Source of the DNA: DT-111 sp965263225
GTDB taxonomy: Bacteria > Bacteroidota > Bacteroidia > Chitinophagales > Saprospiraceae
Direction of reading: 5' to 3'
DNA: 64,000 nucleotides
NCBI GenBank assembly: GCA_965263225.1
Contig: CBDHHG010000051.1
Location: forward strand, 310,001-374,000
Part shown: positions 26,758 to 36,600 of the stretch, piece after piece
Position numbering within the stretch: position 1 is the first letter of the stretch
How the letters are laid out: each line of letters begins with the position of its first letter
Program-made: the position numbers and the translations under genes
Notes under the pieces: model-generated
Database searches by the model: none
The model's input: the letters and a program-made list of their open reading frames with translations, nothing else
Told to the model about the DNA's origin: nothing

Positions 26758-28059
26758 ATGGGCCCCTTGGAGATTGCCTTGATTCTACTTATTTCCTTTT
26801 TCATACTGGTTTTATTACGTGTTCCGGTCTCCTTTGCACTTGGCCTGTCTACTGTCCCCATATATCTATTGCACGAACGGCTTAGTGTCACGTTGCTATT
26901 TACTGAAATGTTCAAGGCTTACAACTCCTTTTTGCTCTTGGCGGTACCCTTTTTTCTGCTAGCCGCAAATCTAATGAATGCAGCGGGTATCACAGATCGC
27001 CTGATCCGTTTTGCCAAAGCTCTGGTTGGTCATCTTCCTGGGGGAATTGGTCATGTGAACGTTACCGTGAGTATGCTCTTTGCTGGAATATCAGGTTCTT
27101 CCACTGCTGATTCCGCAGGAATTGGAGCTATCATGATTCCTGCAATGAAAAAGGAAGGCTATGATACCCCGGTCTCAGTAGCCATTACCGCCTGTTCTTC
27201 CGTAATGGGCGTGATTATTCCCCCCAGTGTACTCATGATCATTTGGGGCGGAGTAATGTCCGTTTCCATTGGTGGTTTGTTTTTGGCAGGGGTATTGCCC
27301 GGAATTGCGATTGGGGCTTCCATGATGATTGCGGTCTACCTTTATGCCAAACGCAGGAATTATCCGCGATATCCTTTGGCTACACGTAAAGAATTTACCA
27401 GTTCTCTAGGGCATGCGTTTTTGGCCCTATTGACACCCTTAATTATTGTGGGAGGGATTTCTGCCGGCTTTTTCACCCCCACTGAAGCATCGCTCGTGGC
27501 AGTTCTGTATAGCCTTCTATTGGGAATGGTGGTGTATAAAAAGTTAGATTGGACAGGCTTGACTAAAGTCTTTTATGAATCTGCTCGCTTTTCAGCTATT
27601 GCTTTGTTTGCCGTAGGCACGGCTTCTGCTTTTGCCTTTCTTTTAGCCTTTTTCAAAGTACCAGAGGTGTTGGTTAGTCAGTTGGCAAACTTATCTCTGG
27701 GTTTTGTGGGTACGGGCCTGATGGTTGCCTTGAGTTTTTTGGTCATTGGCATGTTTATCGATGCCATTCCTGCTATCATCATTTTAGGTACGGTGCTTTG
27801 GCCAGTAGCGGAGGCAGCCCACTATCATCCCATACATTTTGCTATCATTGGAGTGGTGTCCCTGGCTTTTGGTCTGGTTACGCCTCCGTATGGTCTTTGT
27901 CTGCTTATTACTTGTGCCTTGGGCGGTATTCGGGTCGTCGATACCTTGAAAGAGGTATTCACGATATTAATCCCCATGCTTCTCATGTTACTGCTCATCA
28001 TTCTACTTCCAGATCTTGTGCTGTGGCTTCCACGTTGGCTAATGGATAGCATTTCCTAA
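26758..28059 (+). CDS. dctM: TRAP transporter large permease (DctM family)
   Basis: A 433-residue permease with about twelve hydrophobic segments. Family marks include LLAVPFFLLAANLMNAAGIT near 60-80, LFAGISGSSTADSAGIGAIMIPAMKKEGYD near 105-135 (loop carrying the SGSS Na+/substrate motif), VIIPPSVLMIIWG near 155, and GLVTPPYGLCLL near 375. It is the Na+-driven transport channel of the complex and completes a dctPQM operon in canonical order with 4-base overlap and 2-base spacing. Confidence 0.93.
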   Translation: MGPLEIALILLISFFILVLLRVPVSFALGLSTVPIYLLHERLSVTLLFTEMFKAYNSFLLLAVPFFLLAANLMNAAGITDRLIRFAKALVGHLPGGIGHVNVTVSMLFAGISGSSTADSAGIGAIMIPAMKKEGYDTPVSVAITACSSVMGVIIPPSVLMIIWGGVMSVSIGGLFLAGVLPGIAIGASMMIAVYLYAKRRNYPRYPLATRKEFTSSLGHAFLALLTPLIIVGGISAGFFTPTEASLVAVLYSLLLGMVVYKKLDWTGLTKVFYESARFSAIALFAVGTASAFAFLLAFFKVPEVLVSQLANLSLGFVGTGLMVALSFLVIGMFIDAIPAIIILGTVLWPVAEAAHYHPIHFAIIGVVSLAFGLVTPPYGLCLLITCALGGIRVVDTLKEVFTILIPMLLMLLLIILLPDLVLWLPRWLMDSIS

Positions 28060-28388
28060 CAAGTCGTCTTACTATTATTTAGGCTTTCTCTACCTCAAAA
28101 CTACTCTGTCCCAAGATCGGCTCAGACCGGATTCTGTAACTCTAGAAAGGGCTTTTTTCTGTCTACGAGAATATTGATGAAAAATTGCCAGGCCATGGCA
28201 ATAAATAGATATTTTGAATGTTTTTTTTGTTAGTTTATTTTACATTAGGGATCCATTTATTTCAATCCAAATCTAAAGCAAATCTCAACAATATTTTGTG
28301 GAATACCAGGGAACAGATAGTCGTTTGTAAGCCAACGTCTGCAAAAGGATCGTTTTGAGAAGTGCTTTAATATTAACCTCTTAGTGGA
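28060..28388 (+). other. Intergenic region (329 bp)
   Basis: No gene seen. It ends the TRAP operon and should carry the promoter of the giant CHAT gene. A T-rich tract (near 28219-28240) is the most AT-rich part. I could not find a good terminator hairpin or a full promoter consensus. Confidence 0.5.
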
Positions 28389-31300
28389 ATGCAAAAGACA
28401 TATAGTATTTACGGAAAAGAAATCTCTACAAAAAATCGACTTAAGTTCGATGAAATTAGCGATCAGGGTTTAGATGAAATTATTGATTTCACTAAGTCTA
28501 AAAGTGTAGAGGTTTCCATGTCAAGGAGTGCTTCGCAAGAGATAAAGCTTGGGGGCTTAGATGCCTTTGATTTGGTTAGTGTAGAATACGAGGATGGAGG
28601 GGTTTGGTTCTTCAGTAGAGAAGATTACGAGCGCTATATGCAATCTTCGGTGGTTCCCAAAAGATCTGGTAGCAGTGACGACTTAATTATTAGCCCTTAC
28701 CTTAAAACGAACAAGCGTGGTGGCAGTATTTCCGAAAAGGTAATTGATTTTATAGCTACTCGGCCACTCACAAGCAGCATTGTAAGAAGGATCATAAAAA
28801 GATTGGAAAACGCTATAGTTAATAGAACTACCGGACTATACTACGTTGATGAAAAGAAAGAACACTTTATCGGAAAAGAATTCGATAACTCGACTTCTAG
28901 TAATAGGTATCTATTGCTTATTCATGGAACAAATTCGAGTATAGAAGGAAGTTTCTCTGGTATTATTGACTCTACAGAGTGGCAGAGCCTCCGAGCGCAG
29001 TACAATGAAAATATAATTGGCCTTCAACACAGAACAATGTCCGAATCTGTTTTGGAGAATGCGGTAGAGATTTATAGCAAACTACCTAAAAATGCCAGTA
29101 TTGATATTCTATGCTTTAGTAGAGGGGCTCTAGTTGCAGAATGTTTGAATGTTCTAATTGAACGTACGGTTGTGGAAACAGCAGTTGATCAACGTTCTGA
29201 GACTATAGAATATTTAAAAGAATATGGATCAGAAATTGTAGAGAATCTACCAGAAGACACATTTGCGAAAGGGCTGGAAATTGGCAAAATTATTAGGGTT
29301 GCTGGACCTGCGGCAGGTACTTCTCTACTAGGGAATAAAATTCCAGACTTCCTGCAAGCACTCTTTAGAATGGGGAATAGATTTAAAATACTTAAGCATA
29401 GTATTCCCTTCCAACTTGTTCGCCTTTTCTTTTCCGTAATCGTAAGTCAAAAAGACAATGAACTTACGATGCCTGGAATCAAGAATATGGTTCCTGGAGA
29501 TGAATTATTAGATATAATCAATAACAGTGACACTTTTAGTACGCCTCTTTTTTCGATACAAGGGGTAGCCAGCACTGAAAACTTGCCCGCTTCAATCAAG
29601 GCGATATTAGCCAATTGGGTTTTCGGGAGAAGTAATGACCTGGTGGTAGATACCATTTCTATGAATCAGGGCTTGAAACGAGATACTTTTTATTTCAAAT
29701 TGTTTTCTAAGTTATCTGATCTCAACCACTTTAAATATTTCTCTAATCCCATTACTCAAAAAAAGGTAATCGAAGCGCTGACCGTAGAAGATGAGGATAT
29801 TCTCAAGAAGTTATTTTCGAGATTAGACATTACAGAACAACAGACAAGAGGAATATCAATTAAGCAAGGAGGAGAGGTGAATACAGGAGGTCTTACTGAT
29901 GAAGACCTAGGAAATAAAGAGGTGGTTGTGCTGGTTCCCGGAATCTTAGGTTCTACGCTTACCATTGGAGATAAGCTTTGGTGGGTTCATATGGGGCGTT
30001 TAGCAAGAGTGGGTGCACTGGATAAAATCGCCGTAAATGGAGGGGCTGAGGCGACAGGAGCTATTGGGAATGCATATCAACCCTTTTATGATGAATTTAC
30101 CAAAAAAGGATATGATGTGCTGCTGTTTCCTTTTGATTGGCGAAAAAGTGTAATAGCAGAAGGTAAGCGATTTGCTAAAAGAATAAATGATCTGTACAAT
30201 AAAGGTCTAAAAATCCACATCGTTGCTCATTCAATGGGAGGGCTCATTGTAAGAGAACTGATGATAAATGACAGGAGTTTACAAGAAAACTTAGCAGAAC
30301 GCAAAGGCAAAATAATGCTCCTTGGAGTCCCATGGCTTGGAAGTTACTTGATTTTGGAAACCTTCAATAGTACGGGCAAAAGGTTTAATCAACTGCATAA
30401 TTTGACCAAGTTTAGTGCCTGGAATAGAAAAGCTTTGTTGAAGGTCATTTATCATTTCAAAGGCTTATGGAATTTACTGCCGATTTATAAGAACGAGCAT
30501 GAGGATAGGGATTTCTCAACTATTGCCTTATGGGCGGAGCTGCATAAGGCAAATCCGAAAAGGACTTTAGATCCAGACGATTCCCAGTTCAAAGCCTACC
30601 TTCAGGAATTTGCTAGTTATCAGAAAGATATCCTTGACAAGGTAGATGGCCTATTTTACGACAATGTCTATTACATCGCCGGTTCTGCCCCAACAACAAC
30701 CGACGATTATACGGTGCACGGAGAAGGTAAAGGAGTGCAATTTTCATCTAGTTATGAAGGCGATGGCTCCGTTACTTGGAGTTCGGGTATACCCAAACAA
30801 CTAGTGCCAACTGACAGGGTTTATTATGTAGATGTAAAGCATGGGGATTTATGCAAGGAGGATCAGTTATTTGATGGTTACATCCATATCCTGAAACAAA
30901 ACTCTACCGGTGGCTCAAAACATTTCTTACCATCCAAGGAAAATCTGGTAACTAATCGAGGTATCGCCATCGTAAAGGATCAGAATTTAAGTAATGATCC
31001 CCAATATATACTACCCGATATTTTGGATATGAAGGTCAAGGATCCTTACAAAAAGGAAAAAGATTATGCTGAATTAACGGTAGAAATCATTAATGGACAT
31101 CTAAAATATACAAAATACCCACTGATGGTGGGGCATTTCCACGGGGATGATATTATCAGTGCGGAGAGTGTAGTTGATTTTCTTTATGATAATGAACTAA
31201 GTACTAGAAATAACCTGGGGGTTTATCCTGGTCATCTTGGAACTTCTCTCTTCATCAATAGCGAAAAGGAATACCTTAAGGGAGCAATCGTGATAGGCTT

Positions 31301-33830
31301 GGGGACCAGAAATGCACTCAATCCCCAGCGCCTACAGTATGCCATTGAACAATCCATTTTGTCTTTTCTACTTAATCAAGAGATAGAGGATAAAAGTGGA
31401 ATATCAAGTATAATAATTGGTTCTGGCTACGGAGATATGGTACTTACCGAATGCGTCAATGCCATTATTACTGGCGTGGCTAATGCCAATGAAAGATTCC
31501 GAGAAGTTTTCCCTGATCGTCCTACTATCTCTAACTTTTCCCTAATCGAACTGTATAAAGATAAGGCCGAAGAGATTTACGAATACATCGATAGCAATAA
31601 AAATATTTATGAGTCTATGAATGTATTCCTTAAGGACAGGCTAGAACAAGTAGAGGGGTTTGTGGAGTATCGAAACTACGAATCGGATCGGCGGTGGTGG
31701 TATAACATTATTGTGAAACAATACTTCGAAAATGGCGAGCCTGTAGATAAATTCACTTATGCCGTGTCCTCCAAAATAGCAAGGGTAGACACGACCATTT
31801 TAGACGTTGATAAAGAAGAGATAGAATTGTTACTGGGGCAAATCGATGCGGAAGCTAGTTGGCAAAAAGAAACCATCCAAGCGGCGTTCAGAATGATGAT
31901 CCCGAAAGAAATCATCCGATTGATCAGTAGCAACACGGGCATAGCTTGGATATTGGATAAATATACCGCTGTGTATCCCTGGGAACTGATCTTCATGGAG
32001 AAACTTCAGGATAGGCCTACCAGTATTCAAGCTGGGATGATACGCCAATTGATGATTGAGAACCCTAAACCGGTGAAGTATGTTAATGAAAATAAGATTT
32101 GTATTATCGCAGACCCTAAGTTGAGTTCCGAGTTTGTACAAGAAGGTTCTGGAATAAAGAAAATCAGTCAGCTGCCAGGAGCAAGAAAGGAAGGTAGAAC
32201 CCTGGTTAAATTATTCAAGGATAAATATGATTGCAAACCAACAGATTTAACCCATAAGACTTATGCCGAAATCTACCCTAAGCTAATTCTTGATAAATAC
32301 AAGTTGATGCATATTGCTTGTCATGGCGTAGTCGATTGGGGACCAAAAAAGAAAACGGGAATTGTTTTTGATTATAAGTCGATTTTGACTGCGGAAAAGT
32401 TCAGCAATCTCGAATATATGCCTGATTTCATTTTTCTTAATTGCTGCTATTCGGGGTATATTTCTAACATTGATAAAAATAAATTTTCGGCGAACTTGGG
32501 GATTTCTTTGATTGAAAACGGAGTTAAAGCGGTAATTGTAGGAGCCTGGCAAATAGATGATAGACTTGCCATGGATTTCGCCGAGGAGTTTTATTCCCAT
32601 TTTTTAGATGGCACAACGTTTGGGGAAGCCGTAAGAAAAGCACGGGAAAAGATATATGAGACGGATAGTCAGAATAATACCTGGGCTGCCTATCAGTGTT
32701 ATGGCAATCAATACTATCGGTTCAAGTTGGAAGAAAAGAGTACAAGTACCAGCAGGAAAAAACGCTACAAACTCAAAAAAGAGATATATCAAGACTTAGA
32801 AAGAATTCACAATTACTCCTTTGCTGCTAATAAGCGAAAGCTTGATATAAAATCAGAATTAAAGGAAATAAAAAGTGCCCTGAAGGATAATCAGTTGGTA
32901 GATGAAAAAATACTAGAGAAACTTGCTCGGTTGTTTGCGGAAAATGGGGATTATGAAAATGCAGTAGATCTGTATCAGAAGATGACAAGGATCGGAGACT
33001 TAAACTACACAGTATGGTCTCTAGGTTTTAGTAAAGTGATCGAAGCAAAATATCTCGTTCAACTCTGTCGAAAGTTGTCGGAAAAAGAAAAGAGCCCCGA
33101 AACAACTGAGGAAACCAAAGCTGAAAAGAAAAAACGGCAAGAGGATTGCCTCCGTATGCTGGAACATTTAAAGGAAGAGGCAGAAACCTTTTACCAAGAA
33201 AATCCAAACAAAAATAATATCATAATATATGCAAGTATCATAAAGTCTTATTTACTCTGTTACGAGCTTTGTCATAGAGCGGAGTCTTCCCTAACCAAAG
33301 GTCAGCAAGGAATCTATAGGAAGCAGCTGCATATATTGCCTCATTTGTATTTCGAAGCATATGCTAAGGAAAAAATAGATTCGGGTAAAAATGATAGCCA
33401 TACCTTATGCGCCGCCTTGTATTGTTTTTCAACCTACAAGACGGTTACTGGAGTAAAAGCAGCCATCAACAAAAAGTTAGATGGTGATATTGATATCTTT
33501 CTAGAATATTTACTCAAAGAAGACACCCAAGAACAAAACAAACAATTCTGGGATCAAATAAAGTCCATAAACATTTACGAGGCACAACTCCTGCTCACCA
33601 CTAAGGGTAATGGCGAGAAAGCAAAAATTGACGAAATTGGCAAAGCAATTAAAAGTACCTACATGGAGTATTGGGGAAGCGGTGGATCTCGAAGAAATGT
33701 CATGGCCGAAATAGACCAAATCGACTTCCTACTAGCTTCGAATAGAGTCATGGGCAAGTTGTCAGAAGCTAAAGTGAAGGCGCTGAAAGAATTACGGATT
33801 TTTTACGATAACCTGATCAAGGGGTTTTAA
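28389..33830 (+). CDS. Giant multidomain CHAT protease / dual alpha/beta-hydrolase protein
   Basis: An 1813-residue cytoplasmic-looking protein without signal peptide or clear membrane segment. Domains in order: an unknown N-terminal region (1-165); a first alpha/beta-hydrolase (about 170-460) with LLLIHGTN (H179) and nucleophile elbow CFSRG (S244); a second, LCAT-like hydrolase (about 510-830) with LVPGILGST, elbow AHSMGG (S615), GDGSV (D792) and KHGD (H818), a complete triad; a Rossmann-like segment (about 905-1000, VGHFHGDD, YPGHLGTS, VIGLGTRN); a CHAT caspase-like protease domain (about 1245-1445) with HIACHG (H1312) and FLNCCYSG (C1353 probable nucleophile, C1352 adjacent); and a helical TPR-like tail (about 1500-1813, LFAENGDYENAVDLYQKM). 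CHAT proteases are known in bacterial conflict and cell-death systems. The SGNH hydrolase 210 bases downstream is a likely partner. Joint function is inferred. Confidence 0.85.
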   Translation: MQKTYSIYGKEISTKNRLKFDEISDQGLDEIIDFTKSKSVEVSMSRSASQEIKLGGLDAFDLVSVEYEDGGVWFFSREDYERYMQSSVVPKRSGSSDDLIISPYLKTNKRGGSISEKVIDFIATRPLTSSIVRRIIKRLENAIVNRTTGLYYVDEKKEHFIGKEFDNSTSSNRYLLLIHGTNSSIEGSFSGIIDSTEWQSLRAQYNENIIGLQHRTMSESVLENAVEIYSKLPKNASIDILCFSRGALVAECLNVLIERTVVETAVDQRSETIEYLKEYGSEIVENLPEDTFAKGLEIGKIIRVAGPAAGTSLLGNKIPDFLQALFRMGNRFKILKHSIPFQLVRLFFSVIVSQKDNELTMPGIKNMVPGDELLDIINNSDTFSTPLFSIQGVASTENLPASIKAILANWVFGRSNDLVVDTISMNQGLKRDTFYFKLFSKLSDLNHFKYFSNPITQKKVIEALTVEDEDILKKLFSRLDITEQQTRGISIKQGGEVNTGGLTDEDLGNKEVVVLVPGILGSTLTIGDKLWWVHMGRLARVGALDKIAVNGGAEATGAIGNAYQPFYDEFTKKGYDVLLFPFDWRKSVIAEGKRFAKRINDLYNKGLKIHIVAHSMGGLIVRELMINDRSLQENLAERKGKIMLLGVPWLGSYLILETFNSTGKRFNQLHNLTKFSAWNRKALLKVIYHFKGLWNLLPIYKNEHEDRDFSTIALWAELHKANPKRTLDPDDSQFKAYLQEFASYQKDILDKVDGLFYDNVYYIAGSAPTTTDDYTVHGEGKGVQFSSSYEGDGSVTWSSGIPKQLVPTDRVYYVDVKHGDLCKEDQLFDGYIHILKQNSTGGSKHFLPSKENLVTNRGIAIVKDQNLSNDPQYILPDILDMKVKDPYKKEKDYAELTVEIINGHLKYTKYPLMVGHFHGDDIISAESVVDFLYDNELSTRNNLGVYPGHLGTSLFINSEKEYLKGAIVIGLGTRNALNPQRLQYAIEQSILSFLLNQEIEDKSGISSIIIGSGYGDMVLTECVNAIITGVANANERFREVFPDRPTISNFSLIELYKDKAEEIYEYIDSNKNIYESMNVFLKDRLEQVEGFVEYRNYESDRRWWYNIIVKQYFENGEPVDKFTYAVSSKIARVDTTILDVDKEEIELLLGQIDAEASWQKETIQAAFRMMIPKEIIRLISSNTGIAWILDKYTAVYPWELIFMEKLQDRPTSIQAGMIRQLMIENPKPVKYVNENKICIIADPKLSSEFVQEGSGIKKISQLPGARKEGRTLVKLFKDKYDCKPTDLTHKTYAEIYPKLILDKYKLMHIACHGVVDWGPKKKTGIVFDYKSILTAEKFSNLEYMPDFIFLNCCYSGYISNIDKNKFSANLGISLIENGVKAVIVGAWQIDDRLAMDFAEEFYSHFLDGTTFGEAVRKAREKIYETDSQNNTWAAYQCYGNQYYRFKLEEKSTSTSRKKRYKLKKEIYQDLERIHNYSFAANKRKLDIKSELKEIKSALKDNQLVDEKILEKLARLFAENGDYENAVDLYQKMTRIGDLNYTVWSLGFSKVIEAKYLVQLCRKLSEKEKSPETTEETKAEKKKRQEDCLRMLEHLKEEAETFYQENPNKNNIIIYASIIKSYLLCYELCHRAESSLTKGQQGIYRKQLHILPHLYFEAYAKEKIDSGKNDSHTLCAALYCFSTYKTVTGVKAAINKKLDGDIDIFLEYLLKEDTQEQNKQFWDQIKSINIYEAQLLLTTKGNGEKAKIDEIGKAIKSTYMEYWGSGGSRRNVMAEIDQIDFLLASNRVMGKLSEAKVKALKELRIFYDNLIKGF

Positions 33831-33844
33831 GTTTGAACCCCTTG
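33818..33844 (+). terminator. Hairpin spanning stop of the CHAT gene
   Basis: Perfect 9-base arms CAAGGGGTT (33818-33826) and AACCCCTTG (33836-33844) with a 9-base loop; the TAA stop lies in the loop. No strong T run follows, so it may be an imperfect terminator or an mRNA-end stabiliser that separates, or partly attenuates, transcription into the SGNH hydrolase gene. Confidence 0.45.
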
Positions 33845-34040
33845 GCTTATCTTTAGGTCACTACGCTATTTACACGCCTTAGTAAGATAGAAGACACCTA
33901 TTTTTCTGCAATGTACTCCTAAGGACGGAGGTCACAAACAATGAGAAAGCACATCCTTTTTCCTTGTTCCTGATCGAGTCTTAATACTATCTTTTAATTC
34001 TGATCTAACTTTACTTAACACTTATAACCCTTGCAAAAAC

Positions 34041-35402
34041 ATGGACTTAACCAGTGAACAGAACATCAAGAAAATTCAAGACTTACTTCTGAATAGAATA
34101 AATGGGTTCAAATGGAATTACTTTCAATTAAACCTGGAAGAAAAGCTTGGGCAAGAGAAAGATGTCTACGTCGACAAAACAGTGGTTGAAAGCTTTTTCA
34201 ACAATATTACTACAGACCTATTTGGTAGGAGTAGAGTGGAGAATAATGATTTAGTGGCTTCTTACACGACTAAAGATATCTTAAAAATTGTCATTACCAT
34301 TATACGGGCCAATCCCAACATTATGAAAGGAGTGGTCAAGCGCTTATTCGACGTAAATGAAATTCAGAATGAATCTGATGCAGACCAAGGAACTTTAGGG
34401 AAATTTAATGATAAAGATCGTAGATTTAGAAACGAGATTTACAAAAGAAAAATAAGAGAAGGGCATAGAAAAGATCTGAATAATGTTACCATCCTTGCAG
34501 AGGGAGATTCCTGGTTCCAATTCCCTAGAATCTATCTCGGTATAGATCCAGTAACGGATATCATCGACTGGCTTATAAAAGAGGACCAATATGCCATTTG
34601 TAGTTTAGCCGCAGGTGGAGACTGGTTTTCAAACATCTTTCATTCGGGAGAATATATCGAAGAGCTGCCTAAAGTTTCCCCTGATGTATTCTTACTCAGT
34701 GGTGGTGGGAATGATTTAGTGGGGAGTTACAGGTTGGCGATTATGGTGAAAAATCCAAGGCAGGAAGACTTGAGAGATTTATCGGATCAAGAGATGATAA
34801 ATCTTGTAGACCGAAGAATACAGAGTTTTGAAAATAGATCGAAGGAGGATTATTCTTTTGACTTGGAAAAATACAAGAAGGGATTGACTTATCTCTCGGA
34901 TGAGTTCTTCGACTTTATTAATCTTTACTTTATCCAATATTTCATATTCTTTTACGGCTTATCACAATCTGATAAGTACAAGAATTTGATTATGATTACG
35001 CACGGATATGACTATCCGCTTCCGTATAATGGTAGTAGAGCCTTTATGTTGTCCATGCAGAAGATCATCAACAAATTTGCTGATACCGGACATTGGCTTT
35101 ATGAGCCCCTAAATATGAAAGGCATCACCCATCCTGAAGATCAAGAAGCCATCTTGTACACTATGATTACGGAATTTAATGAGATGCTGTACCAATTGGC
35201 GACCTTCAAAAGGCTACCTAATTTGTACCATATCGATTGCCGCGGTGTTGCTCGTAATGATAAAGATTGGTTTGATGAGCTACACTTGAAGTCGGAAGGT
35301 TACCAAGTGATTGCTAAGGCCATTAAAGATTGCATTAAAGACAATTTAGGTAATGATAACCCAGATCGAAATAAAATCTATCTAGCCTGGAAGTATCGTT
35401 AG
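34041..35402 (+). CDS. SGNH/GDSL hydrolase with N-terminal helical domain
   Basis: A 453-residue protein with no signal peptide. Residues 1-120 are an unrecognised, mostly helical domain, possibly a protein-interaction or effector-associated module. From about 150 onward it is an SGNH hydrolase: block I EGDSWF with nucleophile S157, an AAGGDWF glycine block near 188-194, block III GGGND with N224, and block V DELH with D412 and H415. All four family blocks are present, so esterase or lipase activity on acyl or acetyl esters is expected. It follows the giant CHAT/hydrolase gene on the same strand with 210 bases between. The shared lack of export signals and the co-orientation suggest that they act together inside the cell; this is inference. 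Confidence 0.8.
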   Translation: MDLTSEQNIKKIQDLLLNRINGFKWNYFQLNLEEKLGQEKDVYVDKTVVESFFNNITTDLFGRSRVENNDLVASYTTKDILKIVITIIRANPNIMKGVVKRLFDVNEIQNESDADQGTLGKFNDKDRRFRNEIYKRKIREGHRKDLNNVTILAEGDSWFQFPRIYLGIDPVTDIIDWLIKEDQYAICSLAAGGDWFSNIFHSGEYIEELPKVSPDVFLLSGGGNDLVGSYRLAIMVKNPRQEDLRDLSDQEMINLVDRRIQSFENRSKEDYSFDLEKYKKGLTYLSDEFFDFINLYFIQYFIFFYGLSQSDKYKNLIMITHGYDYPLPYNGSRAFMLSMQKIINKFADTGHWLYEPLNMKGITHPEDQEAILYTMITEFNEMLYQLATFKRLPNLYHIDCRGVARNDKDWFDELHLKSEGYQVIAKAIKDCIKDNLGNDNPDRNKIYLAWKYR

Positions 35403-35527
35403 GGTGCGGCACTGTCCAAGTTGCAATAAATTCAGATAACAGCATAAGTGGGAAAGATTCCTATCTCTAGATGCCTTCTGGTGAAAATCTCTCCTGCTAA
35501 ATGGCAAGTATTGCCTACATTTGATCC

Positions 35528-36493
35528 ATGAAATTGATTAGTTGCGATTGGGGAACTAGCAGGTTTCGAATCTATTTAATGGATAGGGAAAACCTAGGCG
35601 TCATCGCCTCTCTTTCGGAAGATGCAGGCATAGCATCTGTCAACTTATCTTGGCTAAAACAGTCTAAGATGAGCCGAATAGATTTCTTTAGACACCACTT
35701 ACACCATAAAATACAAGAACTGGCTCACCTTAGTAGGGAAGATTTAGCTGGCTTACCTGTGCTGATTTCAGGAATGGCTTCTTCCTCCATAGGCATGCTA
35801 GAGCTCCCTTATGCTGAACTGCCTTTTTCCATTGAAGGGAAAGATATCATATATCATAAGTTGGCAGCCAACGACAACAACCCACATGACTTGTATCTCC
35901 TTTCTGGCTTAGCAAGTACCTCTGATGTAATGCGTGGTGAGGAAACTCAACTTATTGGATTACAAAACACCATTCGAACGAAGAAAGCACTGGTCATCCT
36001 TCCAGGTACGCATTCTAAACATATCAGCATTAGGGATGGCAAAATTGTAGATTTCTCAACCTACATGACGGGGGAAATGTTTGCCACAACCTCCCAATCA
36101 ACCATACTTTCACATTCCGTCAGCCAAGTCCAAATCGACAATACCTTACTTTTTGAAGCCTTTAAAGAGGGCGTGGAGTGCGCGGATACTTTGGGCTACT
36201 TAAGTGCGCTATTTAAAGTTAGAACGAGGACCTTACTTCGCCAGCAAGAAGATGCGCAGAATTTTGCTTTTCTTAGTGGAATTCACCTAGGGGAGGAGTT
36301 ACGACATCTAAGGAGTTTAGACCCCGATACTGAAATTATGCTCTGTGCCAGCCCTAATATGACGCAGCTCTACAAGCTGGCCTTGCGTGCCCTGGCCATT
36401 CCACTCAAGGATCATGCCCTGCCCGAGGAACTCACCAAACTAGCCACTACCTTCGGCCATATGGCATTAGTTGACTTTTTAAATGTTGATTAA
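35528..36493 (+). CDS. dgoK: 2-dehydro-3-deoxygalactonokinase (DgoK) family protein
   Basis: A 321-residue sugar acid kinase of the DgoK family, which phosphorylates 2-dehydro-3-deoxy-galactonate with ATP in the De Ley-Doudoroff pathway. Evidence: the actin-like ATPase start ISCDWGTSRFRIYL, ISGMASSSIGMLELPYA, MRGEETQLIGL, VILPGTHSKHISI and FSTYMTGEMFATT, a set typical of this family. Length matches. No aldolase (DgoA) or dehydratase is nearby, so the pathway context is missing and the substrate assignment rests on family alone. An exact TAnnTTTG box (TACATTTG, 35516-35523) ends four bases before the ATG. Confidence 0.82.
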   Translation: MKLISCDWGTSRFRIYLMDRENLGVIASLSEDAGIASVNLSWLKQSKMSRIDFFRHHLHHKIQELAHLSREDLAGLPVLISGMASSSIGMLELPYAELPFSIEGKDIIYHKLAANDNNPHDLYLLSGLASTSDVMRGEETQLIGLQNTIRTKKALVILPGTHSKHISIRDGKIVDFSTYMTGEMFATTSQSTILSHSVSQVQIDNTLLFEAFKEGVECADTLGYLSALFKVRTRTLLRQQEDAQNFAFLSGIHLGEELRHLRSLDPDTEIMLCASPNMTQLYKLALRALAIPLKDHALPEELTKLATTFGHMALVDFLNVD

Positions 36494-36543
36494 AATCACC
36501 TTGTATCCTGACAAACAACAACTCGTCGAAATTCAAAGCTAGG

Positions 36544-36551
36544 TACTTTTG
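36544..36551 (+). promoter_or_regulatory. Candidate -7 promoter box for hibernation factor gene
   Basis: TACTTTTG fits the Bacteroidota -7 consensus TAnnTTTG exactly and lies 49 bases before the ATG at 36601. No convincing TTTG -33 element is at the expected distance, so support is weak. Confidence 0.3.
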
Positions 36552-36600
36552 AATTGTTAGATGATCATAAGATCATTTAGGACTTCAAAAAAGACTTACT

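Noticed and set aside
28060..28388. Promoter boxes before the CHAT gene
   Set aside because: Only TATTTTG-like near misses were seen, one base short of TAnnTTTG, common in AT-rich DNA.
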